64,000 bases of DNA from JALYOK01 sp963840785 (GTDB taxonomy: Bacteria; Pseudomonadota; Gammaproteobacteria; Burkholderiales; JALYOK01), in NCBI GenBank assembly GCA_963840785.1, contig CAWJAF010000003.1, positions 682,001-746,000 of the forward strand, read 5' to 3'. The stretch's first letter is position 1. Each line of letters opens with the position of its first letter. Below, one piece after another: positions 53,153-63,137 of this stretch. A model generated the notes under the pieces. The model was not told where the DNA came from, made no database searches, and saw nothing but the letters and a program-made list of their open reading frames with translations. The position numbers and the translations under genes were made by a program.

Positions 53153-55770
53153 ATGACTAGTTCCGAAATTCGCCAGCGTTTTCTCGATTATTTTGCCCGT
53201 AACGGTCATCAAATTGTCGCCTCCAGTCCGCTGGTTCCGGGCAACGACCCTACGCTGCTCTTCACCAACGCCGGCATGGTGCAGTTTAAAGATGTGTTCC
53301 TCGGCCAAGACAAGCGCGCCTATAACCGCGCGACTACGTCCCAGCGCTGCGTGCGCGCCGGCGGCAAGCATAATGATCTGGAAAACGTCGGCTACACCGC
53401 GCGCCATCACACGTTTTTCGAGATGCTCGGCAACTTCAGCTTCGGCGATTATTTCAAAAAAGATGCGATCCGATTTGCCTGGGAATTAATCACCGTCGAA
53501 TATGGTTTACCAAAAGACAAACTTTGGGTCACGGTTTATCACACGGACGACGAAGCCTATAACCATTGGGCCAACGATATCGGCGTGCCGAAGGAGCGCA
53601 TTGTCCGCTTGGCCGATAAGCCGGGTGGCAAGCCCTACGAAAGCGATAACTTTTGGCAAATGGGTGACACCGGCCCGTGCGGCCCATGCACGGAAATTTT
53701 TTACGATCACGGCGAACATATTCCCGGCGGACCGCCAGGCAGCGCCGAAGCGGACGGCGATCGTTACATCGAGATTTGGAATCTCGTATTCATGCAATTC
53801 AACCGCGACGAAAAAGGCACGTTACATCCGTTGCCCAAGCCCAGCGTCGATACCGGCATGGGGCTGGAGCGAATCTCCGCAGTGTTGCAGCACGTTCACA
53901 GCAATTACGAAATCGATCTGTTTCAAGTATTGATCAAGGCCGCCGCGAAAGAAACGGGAACAACCGATCTCAAAAACAATTCGCTCAACGTCATCGCCGA
54001 TCATATTCGCGCGGTGAGTTTCTTAATTGTCGATGGTGTAATTCCGAGCAACGAAGGCCGCGGCTACGTGCTGCGCCGCATTGCGCGCCGCGCGATGCGC
54101 CACGGCTACAAACTCGAGCAAAAGAATTTATTCTTCTATAAATTGGTCGCCCCGCTAGCGCAGGTGATGGGTGACGCGTATCCAGAATTGCGCAGCAACG
54201 AAGCCCGCATCGCGCAGATCATCAAAGCCGAAGAAGAGCGTTTCGCCGAAACTCTCGAACACGGCATGAAGATTCTCGAATCCAAACTCGCCGATGGGGC
54301 AAAAGTATTGGACGGCGAAACCGCATTCATGCTTTACGACACCTACGGTTTTCCGCTCGATTTGACCGCCGATATCACGCGCGAGCGCGGCGTCGGCGTC
54401 GATCAAGCCGGCTTCGACGCGGCGATGAAGCAACAGCGCGAACAAGCGCGCGCCGCGGGCAAATTCAAAATGGCGGCGGGCATCGAATACAAAGGCGAAA
54501 AAAATCAGTTCGTCGGCTATGACAAACTCGCGCAAGAATCCAAAATCATTGCGATTTATCGCGATGGCGTTAGCGTCGATCAATTGAACAGTCGAAGAAA
54601 CTGGCACAGTTGTCTTGGCCTCGACGCCGTTCTACGCGGAATCCGGCGGCCAGGTTGGCGATGAAGGAGAACTAAAAAACGCTAGTTACTCCTTTGCGGT
54701 TCGCGACACGCAAAAAATCCAAGCCGATGTGTTCGGCCATCAAGGCGTGCTGACTGGCTCGAAGCCGATGCGTATCGGTGATAGCGTGCGCGCGCAAGTA
54801 AATGACACCATGCGCGGCCGCACGATGCGTAACCATTCCGCGACACACTTGATGCACAAGGCGTTACGCGAGGTGCTCGGCAGCCACGTAGCCCAAAAAG
54901 GCTCGTTGGTCGATGCCTATAAAACCCGCTTCGATTTCTCGCACCACGCGCCCATCACCGCGGATGAACTTCGCCGTGTCGAAGAAATCGTTAACGCAGA
55001 AATTTTAAACAATGCCGCGACGCAAGCGCGCGTGATGGCGATCGACGACGCGCAGAAAACCGGCGCGATGATGTTGTTCGGCGAAAAATATGGCGACGAA
55101 GTTCGCGTGCTCGATATCGGCTCGTCGCGCGAATTGTGCGGCGGCACCCATGTCGCGCGCACCGGCGACATCGGCCTGTTCAAAATTTTGTCCGAAGGCG
55201 GCGTCGCCGCGGGCGTGCGACGCGTCGAAGCGACTACGGGCGTTGGCGCGTTGGAATATGTGCAAAAACTGGATTCGACACTAGCCGAAGTTGCCGGCGC
55301 GTTGAAGGCGCAACCGGCGGAACTCACTCAAAAGATTTCTGCCGTGCTGGAGCAAGTGAAGTCGCTGGAAAAAGAATTGTCGCGCCTGAAATCGAAACTC
55401 GCATCGAGCCAAGGCGACGACCTCGCCGATCAAGCGCAAGACGTGAAAGGCGTGAAAGTCTCAGCGGCGAATTTGGACGGCGCGGACTCCAAAGCGCTGC
55501 GCGAAACCATGGACAAATTGAAAGACAAACTCAAATCCGCCGCGATCGTGTTGAGCGCGGTGAGCGATGGCAAGGTTTCGCTCATCGCTGGCGTGACGGC
55601 TGATTTGACCGAGCAAGATTAAAGCAGGCGAGTTGGTCAATCACGTCGCGACGCAAGTCGGCGGCAAAGGTGGCGGCCGAGCGGATATGGCGCAGGCGGG
55701 CGGCACTGACGCGACGAATTTACAGCAGGCTTTGGCCTCGGTGCATGATTGGGTCGGGCAGCGGGCTTAG
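53153..55770 (+). CDS. alaS: Alanine–tRNA ligase (two apparent frameshifts)
   Basis: About 874 residues once repaired, normal for AlaRS. The aminoacylation core is clear (SSPLVPGNDPTLLFTNAGM, HHTFFEMLGNFSFGDYF, DTGPCGPCTEIFYDHG), as are the editing domain zinc site (RNHSATHLMHKALREVLG, ELCGGTHVARTGDIG) and the C-Ala domain (GKGGGRADMAQAGG). The frame breaks near 54592, where QLNS should join EETGTVVLASTPFYAESGG, and near 55612, where DLTEQ should join KIKAGELVNHVATQVGG. As alaS is essential and single-copy, these are almost certainly sequence errors. Confidence 0.95.
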
Positions 55771-55797
55771 AACGTTTCGAAAAAAAAGGCGTGTGAG

Positions 55798-55940
55798 ACA
55801 CCCCTTCCCCTTCAAAGGGAGGAAATTGCTGCTTAGCTAAATTGATAATCGAGCCACGTACCGCATTGCCATTGGCTTCTGGCAATGCCTACCTGAAAAG
55901 GCGCACTGCAATTGCCTCTTCAGCCAGGCCTTTGAAAACT
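55798..55940. repeat. Two short repeats between alaS and the DUF1330 gene
   Basis: CCCCTTCCCCTTCAAAGGGAGG (55801 onwards) belongs to the TTCAAGG family. Then come CATTGCCA…TGGCAATG and GGCGCACTGCAATTGCCTC, which resemble the second half of the 32601 repeat (CCGCACTGCTATTGCCTC). Confidence 0.5.
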
Positions 55941-55956
55941 TTAATACGGAGGAGAA

Positions 55957-56244
55957 ATGCCAGCGTACATCATCGTCGATCTCGAAATCACCGACGCCGC
56001 GCTATTTGAACAATATCGCGCCGCAGTCCCCGCAACCATTAACGCCTTTGGCGGTAAGTATTTAGTGCGCGGAGTAGCATACGAAACACTGGAAGGAACC
56101 TGGCAACCCAAACGCGTCATCGTGTTGCAATTCGACAGCATGGCTCGCCTGAAAGAATGGTACGGATCGAAAGAGTACGCGCCATTAATTGCGCTACGCA
56201 AAAAGTGCGCGAAGACCAACGTCATCGCCATTGAAGGCGTCTAG
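55957..56244 (+). CDS. DUF1330 family protein
   Basis: A 95-residue protein of the DUF1330 family, a dimeric alpha+beta-barrel fold. Matching segments are YIIVDLEITDAALFEQYRAA, FGGKYLVRG, RVIVLQFDSMARLKEWYGSK and EYAPLIALRK. The function is unknown. A strong ribosome site (ACGGAGGAG) precedes ATG 55957. The FMN-binding gene downstream is 45 bp away on the same strand. Confidence 0.87.
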   Translation: MPAYIIVDLEITDAALFEQYRAAVPATINAFGGKYLVRGVAYETLEGTWQPKRVIVLQFDSMARLKEWYGSKEYAPLIALRKKCAKTNVIAIEGV

Positions 56245-56289
56245 TTTTTTTCTTAAACAGTTCACTATGATTTTTTGGAGGAGAGAGTA

Positions 56290-56964
56290 ATGCCTATCGA
56301 ATACACCCCACACATGCGACAAATTCAAGACAAATTCGGCACGCGAAAAATGGCGGATCGCATCGCCGAATTCGCGCCGCCCATGGTCATTCCAGAAAAC
56401 AAAGCCATGATCGAATCCATGGATATGTTTTTCCTCGCCACAGCCGACGCGCAAGGGCGGCCGCAAGTGTCTTACAAAGGTGGCGATCCCGGCTTCGTTA
56501 AAGTCGTCGATGACACAACGCTGGCGTTCCCGATTTATGACGGCAATGGATTATTTTTAAGTGCGGGAAATATGGCGGCAAACGCAAACGTTGGCTTGCT
56601 ATTCATCGATTTCATGAATCCCCATCGCGTGCGCGTCAACGGCACGGCGTCGGTTCAAGATAACGATCCGCTGATGAGCCAATATCCTGGTGCTGTGATG
56701 ATCGTGCGTGTCGCAATTCGCGAAATCTTCGGCAACTGCCCGCGCTATGTTCACAAAATGCAATTGGTAAAACGCTCGAAATTCGTGCCGAAATCCGGCG
56801 TCGATACGCCGGAACCGGTATGGAAATATCTCAACGCCATTCAAGACGTGTTGCCGGAAAAAGACTCGAAGAAAGTCGCTGCGAATGTGCAGCAAGGAAA
56901 AGGGAAAATTGGCGAATTGGATATGACGAAGACGATTCGTGAGCAGATCGCGGAACCAGATTGA
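56290..56964 (+). CDS. Pyridoxamine 5'-phosphate oxidase-like FMN-binding protein
   Basis: A 224-residue split-barrel protein. Visible segments are MFFLATADAQGRPQVSYKGG, DPGFVKVVDDTTLAFPIYDG, NMAANANVGLLFIDFMNPHR and VRVNGTASV. It belongs to the PPOX-like flavoprotein superfamily, with an unknown substrate. I chose ATG 56290, with TTTGGAGGAG upstream. A bidirectional terminator separates it from the convergent transglycosylase gene. Confidence 0.85.
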   Translation: MPIEYTPHMRQIQDKFGTRKMADRIAEFAPPMVIPENKAMIESMDMFFLATADAQGRPQVSYKGGDPGFVKVVDDTTLAFPIYDGNGLFLSAGNMAANANVGLLFIDFMNPHRVRVNGTASVQDNDPLMSQYPGAVMIVRVAIREIFGNCPRYVHKMQLVKRSKFVPKSGVDTPEPVWKYLNAIQDVLPEKDSKKVAANVQQGKGKIGELDMTKTIREQIAEPD

Positions 56965-57002
56965 TCGATCGTTTTATTGATTTACCAACAGACTTAATAC
57001 TT

Positions 57003-57031
57003 GTCATTCCCGCCTTCGCGGGGATGACACC
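57003..57031. repeat. Single-arm ATTCCCGC repeat
   Basis: TGTCATTCCCGCCTTCGCGG then GGATGACA forms a small hairpin of the family seen at 19057 and 63042. Confidence 0.65.
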
Positions 57032-57055
57032 TTGAAATTTTTACGTATCTCGCAA

Positions 57056-57085
57056 AACGGCACAGATCGCTGTGCTGTTTTCTAA
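57056..57085. terminator. Bidirectional terminator between convergent genes
   Basis: AAACGGCACAG / CTGTGCTGTTTT with an ATCG loop, with A and T runs on either side. It sits between the PPOX-like gene and the lytic transglycosylase gene. Confidence 0.7.
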
Positions 57086-57095
57086 AAGAAAGTGG

Positions 57096-57719
57096 CTAAA
57101 TCCGCTCTTGGTACCTGCGATAAAACGACATCACTTTCGGAACGTATTTTTTCGTCTCGGAATATGGAGGGATTTTGTATCCCGCGCGAATCACAGCGCC
57201 CTCGCCTGCATTGTATGCCGCGACCGCCAGCTCTAAATCGCCATCAAACATTTTGATCAGATCGCGCAAATATTGCGCACCACCGCGGATGTTCTGGTTA
57301 GCGTCGAACGAATCGGAGACTTTATAACGGTCTGCCGTAGCGGGCATTAGCTGCATCAAACCAATCGCGCCGCGCCGCGAAATCGCATCGGCATTGTATT
57401 GCGATTCGGCGAGTATTACGGCGTGAACCAAGGCAGGCTCGATGCCGTATTTCTTCGCAACCTTCACAATTTGTTTGTTATAAAGCTTAATAGTGCGCTG
57501 CGAAACCTTGGGCATTTTCGGTTCGACAACAACAACCGTTTTCTGTTTATCATTCGGCTTTGCTGAGGAACGTTGAAACAATTTGTAGCGCTCGTCGACT
57601 CGCGTCGTGCTCATATGCGCACGACCGTTTTCGTCTACATAGCCGTACAAATCGGCCCATGTCAGCGCGCTAAAAAAAAGCATTGCAACTAAAACTGATA
57701 CATCGCGGATCATAAACAA
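57096..57719 (-). CDS. Lytic transglycosylase (SLT domain), exported
   Basis: A 207-residue periplasmic enzyme with a signal peptide (VSVLVAMLFFSALTWA) and a DUF4124-like opening (LYGYVDENGRAHMSTT). The SLT domain follows: the catalytic Glu lies in AVILAESQYNADAISRRGAI, with GLMQLMPATADRYKV, the NIRGGAQYLRDLI segment and AVAAYNAGEGAV. It cleaves peptidoglycan glycan strands. ATG 57713 is an alternative start two codons in. It is downstream of smpB on the same strand. Confidence 0.9.
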   Translation of the reverse strand: MFMIRDVSVLVAMLFFSALTWADLYGYVDENGRAHMSTTRVDERYKLFQRSSAKPNDKQKTVVVVEPKMPKVSQRTIKLYNKQIVKVAKKYGIEPALVHAVILAESQYNADAISRRGAIGLMQLMPATADRYKVSDSFDANQNIRGGAQYLRDLIKMFDGDLELAVAAYNAGEGAVIRAGYKIPPYSETKKYVPKVMSFYRRYQERI

Positions 57720-57826
57720 TCTCCGTTAGAAAGCGTGTAGGCCTTTGCTTGTGTATTGCCGGTATTTGGCCTGTACCGTGATCCAATTATAGTCGATTGA
57801 ATTTAAAGCCAACTTTAAATTTTGTG

Positions 57827-58270
57827 CTAGCGGACTTTCATCAAGCGCTGTTTCTCGCGCTGCCATTCGCGATCTTTTTCAGTTTCGCGTTTGTCGTGTT
57901 GCTTTTTACCTTTCGCCAGCCCGATTTCGAGTTTTATTCGACCGCGCGTGTAATGCAAGTCCAGCGGCACTAACGTATAACCAGCACGTTCGACTTTGCC
58001 GATCAACTTGTGAATCTCTTCGCGGTGCATCAGCAACTTTCGCGTGCGCACCGGATCGGGATTGACATGAGTCGAGGCCGTCGGCAAGGGGCTGATGTGC
58101 GAGCCGATTAAACATAATCCGCCGCCCATGACCACCACGTACGCCTCTTTAAGTTGCGCGCGCGCCGCGCGAATGGCTTTCACTTCCCAGCCTTCCAACA
58201 CCAAGCCGGCCTCGTGTCGCTCTTCGATAAAGTAGTCGTAAAAGGCTTTTTTGTTTTGAGCGATGCTCAT
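57827..58270 (-). CDS. smpB: SsrA-binding protein SmpB
   Basis: A 147-residue tmRNA partner in trans-translation. The beta-barrel core is complete (NKKAFYDYFIEERHEAGLVL, GWEVKAIRAARAQLKEAYVV, SHISPLPTASTHVNPDPVRT, RKLLMHREEI) and the basic C-terminal tail (GKKQHDKRETEKDREWQREK) reaches the usual length. It is divergent from ratA with a 62-bp shared promoter region, a standard arrangement in Beta- and Gammaproteobacteria. Confidence 0.97.
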   Translation of the reverse strand: MSIAQNKKAFYDYFIEERHEAGLVLEGWEVKAIRAARAQLKEAYVVVMGGGLCLIGSHISPLPTASTHVNPDPVRTRKLLMHREEIHKLIGKVERAGYTLVPLDLHYTRGRIKLEIGLAKGKKQHDKRETEKDREWQREKQRLMKVR

Positions 58271-58332
58271 GGCGGGCGATATTGCGTGTAAGGGCGGTAT
58301 TTTACCACCCGCGCTTACGCTAAAATCGCGTT

Positions 58333-58770
58333 ATGCATCGCGTTGATCAATCCGTGCTCGTCTCACACTCCGCCGAAGAATTATTTCGCTTAGTCGATGA
58401 CGTGGAAAGTTACCCAAACTTTTTACCCTGGTGCGGTGGAACGACGATCAAAAAAAGAGATGACGCGATCACCGAAGCGGCCATCATGATCAATTTTCAT
58501 GGCATCAAGCAAAGCTTTGCCACTCGCAACGAAAAGATTTTTCCAAGCCGCATGGATGTGAAATTAGTCGATGGCCCCTTCAAGCAACTGCAAGGTCATT
58601 GGAATTTTATTGCGCTGAATGAACACGCTTGCAAGGTCGAGCTCGTGCTCGAATACGAATTCGCCAGCAAGTGGGTGGAAAAAATTGTCGGGCCGGTGTT
58701 TAGCCATATTGCAGGCTCGCTGATGGAAGCCTTCGTGCGCCGCGCCGATTCGCTGCATGCCGCAAAGTAG
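58333..58770 (+). CDS. ratA: RatA-like type II toxin-antitoxin / coenzyme Q-binding START-domain protein
   Basis: A 145-residue protein of the polyketide cyclase/START fold. Visible segments are QSVLVSHSAEELFRLVDDVE, SYPNFLPWCGG, QSFATRNEKIF, GPFKQLQGHWNF and FASKWVEKIVGPVFSHIAGS. It is homologous to E. coli RatA and to yeast Coq10. RatA was described as inhibiting 70S assembly, whereas the Coq10 relatives bind ubiquinone; the latter role is widely considered likely. It overlaps rnfH by 14 nt. Confidence 0.93.
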   Translation: MHRVDQSVLVSHSAEELFRLVDDVESYPNFLPWCGGTTIKKRDDAITEAAIMINFHGIKQSFATRNEKIFPSRMDVKLVDGPFKQLQGHWNFIALNEHACKVELVLEYEFASKWVEKIVGPVFSHIAGSLMEAFVRRADSLHAAK

Positions 58771-59059
58771 TAACGAGTTGCTCGACATCGAAGTGGCTTA
58801 TGCGACAGCGGAGCGCGAAATTATTATTGCGTTGCGGATACCGCGTGGGTCAACGGCACATGATGCGATCAATCGCTCCGGCATCCTGGCGCAAGCGCCT
58901 GAAATCGATTTAGCAAAAAATAAAATCGGCGTGTACGGCAAACTTTGCCCATTCGATTATGTATTGCATCCATTCGATCGCGTCGAAATTTACCGATCAT
59001 TGCTGATCGATCCGAAGGACATTCGCCGCTTGCGTGCGAGCAAATCAAAGACGAAATAG
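58757..59059 (+). CDS. rnfH: RnfH family ubiquitin-fold protein
   Basis: A 100-residue beta-grasp protein. Visible segments are LDIEVAYATAEREIIIALRI, INRSGILAQAPEIDLAKNKI, GVYGKLCPFDYVLHPFDRVE and IYRSLLIDPKDIRRLRA. Its start overlaps ratA by 14 nt, as in many proteobacteria. The molecular role is not established. Confidence 0.93.
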   Translation: MPQSSNELLDIEVAYATAEREIIIALRIPRGSTAHDAINRSGILAQAPEIDLAKNKIGVYGKLCPFDYVLHPFDRVEIYRSLLIDPKDIRRLRASKSKTK

Positions 59060-59061
59060 TC

Positions 59062-59158
59062 GTCGCGCCAAGAGCCAATCTGGATGCGGCGTTTCAGGCA
59101 TACCACGTCGAGATCCAAGCGGATATTGGCGCTTCGGCCTATGCCTGCATATAACATC
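59062..59158. repeat. Dispersed repeat copy in reverse orientation
   Basis: AGAGCCAATCTGGATGCGGC (59071–59090) is close to the reverse complement of the GCCGCATGGATATTGGCTC core at 32609. A second part, GATCCAAGCGGATATTGGCG, and GGCATACC…TATGCC follow. It fills the gap between rnfH and the NUDIX gene. Confidence 0.5.
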
Positions 59159-59214
59159 TTTTATCGTGCGCCCTTTGGTAAAATAATCGCTTTCCCAGAC
59201 AATGAATCATTTCA

Positions 59215-59661
59215 ATGTGGAAACCTAGCGTAACCGTTGCTGCGGTCGTCGAACACAACGGGCGATTTTTGTTCGTCGAAGAAGAAGCAGATGGCGTGGT
59301 CGTAATTAATCAACCGGCAGGCCATCTGGATCCGAACGAATCCTTATTGCATGCTGTGTCGCGCGAAGTGCTAGAGGAAACCCGTTTTCGATTCACGCCC
59401 AAGGCGTTGGTCGGCATTTATTTGTGGCCGCACGAAACCAAGGACATTTCTTATTTACGTTTCGCGTTCACCGGAGAAATTACCGGCGAAGAAAAAGATC
59501 GCGAATTGGATACGGGTATTTTGCGACCTTTATGGCTCACAACGGAAGAGTTGCAGCAGCAAGCAGAACGCCATCGTAGCGTCATGGTGCAACGCTGTGT
59601 GGACGACTATCGTGCCGGTAAACGTTATCCCTTAGATTTATTCGCATCGTACTTCCCGTGA
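59215..59661 (+). CDS. nudJ: NUDIX hydrolase, NudJ-like
   Basis: A 148-residue phosphohydrolase. The Nudix box fits GHLDPNESLLHAVSREVLEE with TRF after it (GX5EX7REUXEEXGU with a relaxed last part). The opening WKPSVTVAAVVEHNGRFLFV matches the NudJ/YmfB group that precedes mnmA in many proteobacteria and hydrolyses nucleotide or thiamine pyrophosphates. Its TGA overlaps the mnmA GTG start (GTGA), so translation is coupled. Confidence 0.9.
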   Translation: MWKPSVTVAAVVEHNGRFLFVEEEADGVVVINQPAGHLDPNESLLHAVSREVLEETRFRFTPKALVGIYLWPHETKDISYLRFAFTGEITGEEKDRELDTGILRPLWLTTEELQQQAERHRSVMVQRCVDDYRAGKRYPLDLFASYFP

Positions 59662-60726
59662 AGCAGCAACGCGTCATCGTTGGCCTCTCAGGCGGCGTCG
59701 ATTCCGCCGTCGCGGCCTTGTTGTTGAAGCAGCAGGGCTACGAAGTCATCGGCCTGTTCATGAAAAACTGGGAAGACGATGATGACGATGAGTATTGCCC
59801 TGCGCGTGTGGATCTGGTGGACGCTGCGTCGGTGGCCGATCGCATCGGCATCGATTTGGAAGCCGTGAATTTTTCTGCCGAGTATAAAGACCGCGTCTTT
59901 GCGTCGTTTCTGCAGGAATATCAAGCCGGCCGTACGCCGAATCCCGACGTATTGTGCAACGCCGAAATAAAATTCAAATCCTTTCTCGATCACGCATTGG
60001 CGATGGGCGCGGATTACATCGCCACCGGCCACTACGCGCGCCTTGACCGCACAAACGGTTCAGTCAAATTGTTAAAAGCGATAGACGAAAGCAAAGATCA
60101 AAGCTATTTTTTGTATCGCTTGAATCAAGCGCAGCTCAGCAAAACACTGTTTCCATCTCGGCGAATTGCGCAAAACTGAAGTACGCGAAATCGCACGGCA
60201 AAAGCAATTTGCCGAATCATGCAAAAAAAGACAGCACCGGAATTTGTTTCATCGGCGAACGGCCGTTCCGCGAATTTTTAAATCGCTATTTGCCGAAGCA
60301 ACCCGGCGCGATGCGTACGCCAGAAGGCAAACATATCGGCGAACATCAAGGCCTAATGTTCTACACCATCGGCCAGCGCCAAGGCTTGGGCATCGGCGGG
60401 CCGGGCGAGCCTTGGTTTGTTGCCGGTAAAGATATGGAAAAAAATATTCTATCACGTCGTGCAAGGACACGATCACCCTGCCCTGCTCAAGCCGAATTTG
60501 AGCGCGGGTGATTTGTCGTGGATCGCCGATGATGCGCCGTCGATCACATCCAACTATGGCGCGAAGACGCGCTATCGACAACATGATGCCGCATGTCGAC
60601 ATTGATGAAATTGATTTGGAAACCTGCGATGTCTCATTCGAGCAGCCGCAATGGGCAGTCACGCCGGGGCAGTCGGTCGTGTTATACGATCGCGACGTTT
60701 GTTTGGGCGGAGGCATTATTCAATAA
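59658..60726 (+). CDS. mnmA: tRNA-specific 2-thiouridylase MnmA (about four apparent frameshifts)
   Basis: The enzyme that thiolates U34 of tRNA(Lys/Glu/Gln), about 357 residues when repaired. The PP-loop is VGLSGGVDSAVAALLLKQQG, with GLFMKNWEDDDD, the catalytic Cys context PNPDVLCNAEIKFKSFLDHA, the second Cys in DSTGICFIGERPFREFLNRY and the C-terminal VTPGQSVVLYDRDVCLGGGI. Frame breaks lie near 60163, 60200, 60441 and 60595; the two near 60200 and 60441 fall at A-rich runs. Every fragment is conserved, so errors are likely. The GTG start overlaps the NUDIX stop. Confidence 0.93.
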
Positions 60727-60810
60727 CAGCTGCGCCAGGAACCGCATGAATGCTTGCTCTCAGCGATTCATGCCCCAGAAGGCCCGCCCCGCTTACCTCT
60801 CAGAGCATTA
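60727..60810. repeat. Dispersed repeat copy with GCATGAAT/ATTCATGC stem
   Basis: GCGCCAGGAACCGCATGAAT pairs with ATTCATGC (stem 60744–60772); CAGAAGGCCCGCCCCGC follows, in the same place as GTAGGCCGCACTGC in the 32601 copy. It lies between the convergent mnmA and GST genes. Confidence 0.5.
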
Positions 60811-61422
60811 ACTTGCTGGCGGTACGGTGTTCTTAAACGAATTGCGCTTGGCGAGCTTGTCGGTGAGTTGACCTAAATTCGGATAATCTTTTCGCCAATT
60901 CACTTCGGCAAAACGAAACTCCAAATACATCAGCGCACAGCCAACCACGATATCCGACAAGTTAAAACTGTGGCCGGTACACCAAGCGGTGTCGCCTAGT
61001 TCGTCAGACATCACTTTTAAGCCCGCGCTCGATTTTGCCGCTTTGTCGCGCAATCCAATCGGCGCTCTGCAGTTGCGGCGCGCGCTTTTTTTCCAGCACA
61101 ATCGCGATCGCGGCATCCAACACACCATCGGCCAAGGCCTCCCAGCGCTTCACTTGAATGCGTGGCCGCGTCGTTTCCGGAATGAGATGCCCGACCGGCG
61201 TCACGCTATCCAGATAATCGAGAATGACGGGCGAATCGTATAGCGCCGATTGCCGTCATCAAGCACCAAGCACGGCATTTTGCCGAGCGGATTAAATTTC
61301 AGCAGCGTCGAATTCGGATCCCACACATCGGTTTGAACAAGTTCGAAGTCGATACGTTTTTCCGCCAGCATGACCCGCGCTTTGCGACCGTAGGGACTCG
61401 TTAAAGAAGTGTAGAGTTTCAT
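60808..61422 (-). CDS. Glutathione S-transferase family protein (two apparent frameshifts)
   Basis: About 206 residues when repaired. The N-terminal thioredoxin fold has the likely catalytic Ser region KLYTSLTSPYGRKARVMLAE, the cis-Pro loop GKMPCLVLDDGN and DSPVILDYLDS. The helical C-terminal domain has GHSFNLSDIVVGCALMYLEF. Frame breaks lie near 61240, where one extra G gives NRALYDSPVILDYLD, and near 61013, where an A-run change gives RGLKVMSDELGD. I chose ATG 61422 over 61458. A GST next to purB and mnmA is common in Betaproteobacteria. The substrate is unknown. Confidence 0.85.
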
Positions 61423-61610
61423 TTTTGTGCCTGCTTTGCCAATCAAAAAAAGTTTCAACGCGAATTCTTAAGCGACCATTTTTTACAGTCATTGTGGTGA
61501 TTATATCATCCTGTTTTAACCCAGGAAAGCACGGATTTTACTCGACTCCGGCGAACGAAAGCGTTAATCGTGCCATGCTAAAATAGCGCTTCGTCCCGAA
61601 AAAATTTCTC

Positions 61611-62976
61611 GTGAATCCGATCTCCGCACTTTCCCCGCTCGATGGCCGTTACGCCGGCAAAATAAAATATTGCAACCTTACTTCAGCGAGTACGGCTTAA
61701 TTCGCTATCGCTTGCGAGTCGAGGTCGAGTGGTTCAAGGCGCTAAGCCTGAGCCACGTTGCGTGAGATCGCACCGTTCTGCTGCCGCAACGATGCAGGCG
61801 CTCGACGGAATTGTCAAAATTTTTCCGAACGGATGCCAAGCAGTAAAAGCGATCGAAGCCGAAACCAATCACGACGTTAAAGCGCTGGAATATTGGATGA
61901 AAGAAAAGTTAAGCGTCTTTGCCTGAAGCGCTTGCCGCATCGGAATTCATCCATTTTGCCTGCACATCGGAAGACATTAACAACTTGGCCTATGGGTTGA
62001 TGTTGCGTGACGCGCGCGATGCGGTGATGTCGCCCGCGCTTCAGCGCAATCGTCGCGCGGCTGCGCGAACTTGCGCATCAGCATGCGGATCTCGCGATGC
62101 TCTCGCGCACCCATGGCCAAGCGGCAACGCCGACAACGCTCGGCAAAGAAATGGCGAACGTCGTCCATCGCCTCGAACGCGCAGCAAAAAATATCGCGGC
62201 GAATTCAATTGACGGGAAAAATCAATGGCGCGGTCGGCAACTACAACGCACACCTCGCCGCCTATCCGGACTTCGATTGGGAAAGTTTCGCGCGCGAAAT
62301 TCGTCGAAAAATTAGGCTTCGAATTTAATCCATACACGACTCAAATCGAGCCCCACGACAGCGTCGCAGAATTATTCGATGCCTATCGCACGGCTAAATA
62401 CGATCTTGATCGATCTAAATCGCGACATTTGGGGTTACGTGTCACTTGGCTATTTCAAACAAAAAGTAAAGGCCGGCGAAGTCGGCTCATCGACCATGCC
62501 GCACAAAGTGAATCCCATCGATTTTGAAAACTCCGAAGGTAATTTGGGTTTGGCAAACGCGCTTCTGCGTCACTTAAGTGACAAACTGCCAATCTCCCGT
62601 TGGCAACGGGATTTAAGCGATTCAACGGTGTTGCGCAATGTCGGCGTCGCCTGTGGTTACAGTTTATTGGCCTACGATTCTTGCCTGAAAGGTCTCGGCA
62701 AATTGGAAGCAAATCCGCAGCGTTTAGCGGACGATTTAGAGGCGAATTGGGAAGTGTTGGCGGAGCCGATTCAGACGGTAATGCGGCGTTACGGCGTCGA
62801 AAATCCCTACGAGCAATTGAAAGAACTTACGCGCGGCAAAGCGCGCATTACCCGCGAGGAACTGCGGGTGTTTATTGAGAAACTGAATATTCCGGCGAAC
62901 GCGAAGAAGAGCTTACTGGAACTCACGCCAGGACAATTATTTGGGTCAAGCAGCGGAGCTAGCGAAGCGAATTTAG
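61611..62976 (+). CDS. purB: Adenylosuccinate lyase (about ten apparent frameshifts)
   Basis: The purine-synthesis lyase, about 455 residues when repaired, starting at GTG 61611 (NPISALSPLDGRYAGKI). Joined fragments include LIRYRLRVEVEWFKALS, ASEFIHFACTSEDINNLAYG, LMLRDARDAV, LSRTHGQAATPTTLGKEMAN, GAVGNYNAHLAAYPDFDWES, the catalytic signature GSSTMPHKVNPIDFENSEGN and, after a last shift near 62935, GNYLGQAAELAKRI and the stop at 62974–62976. Fragments are highly conserved, so this is an error-dense stretch rather than a pseudogene. The hflD gene usual between mnmA and purB in Gammaproteobacteria is absent. Confidence 0.92.
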
Positions 62977-63041
62977 CGCGACGAACCAACCTCATCCGCG
63001 ACTGTAGCCCGATGGCCCAAGGCCACTCCGGGCAGCCCCTC

Positions 63042-63110
63042 CTCCCGCGAAAGCGGGGATCCATTTGGCCTTTGAATTCCAGCGTGGATTCCGCTTTCGC
63101 GGGAATGACA
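63042..63110. repeat. Inverted repeat, ATTCCCGC family
   Basis: CTCCCGCGAAAGCGGGGATC at the left and GGATTCCGCTTTCGCGGGAA then TGACA at the right flank CATTTGGCCTTTGAATTCC. It is the counterpart of 19057–19138 and lies between convergent purB and yceI genes. Confidence 0.75.
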
Positions 63111-63137
63111 AGTCATTGGCTCAGTAGGAAATTAAAA

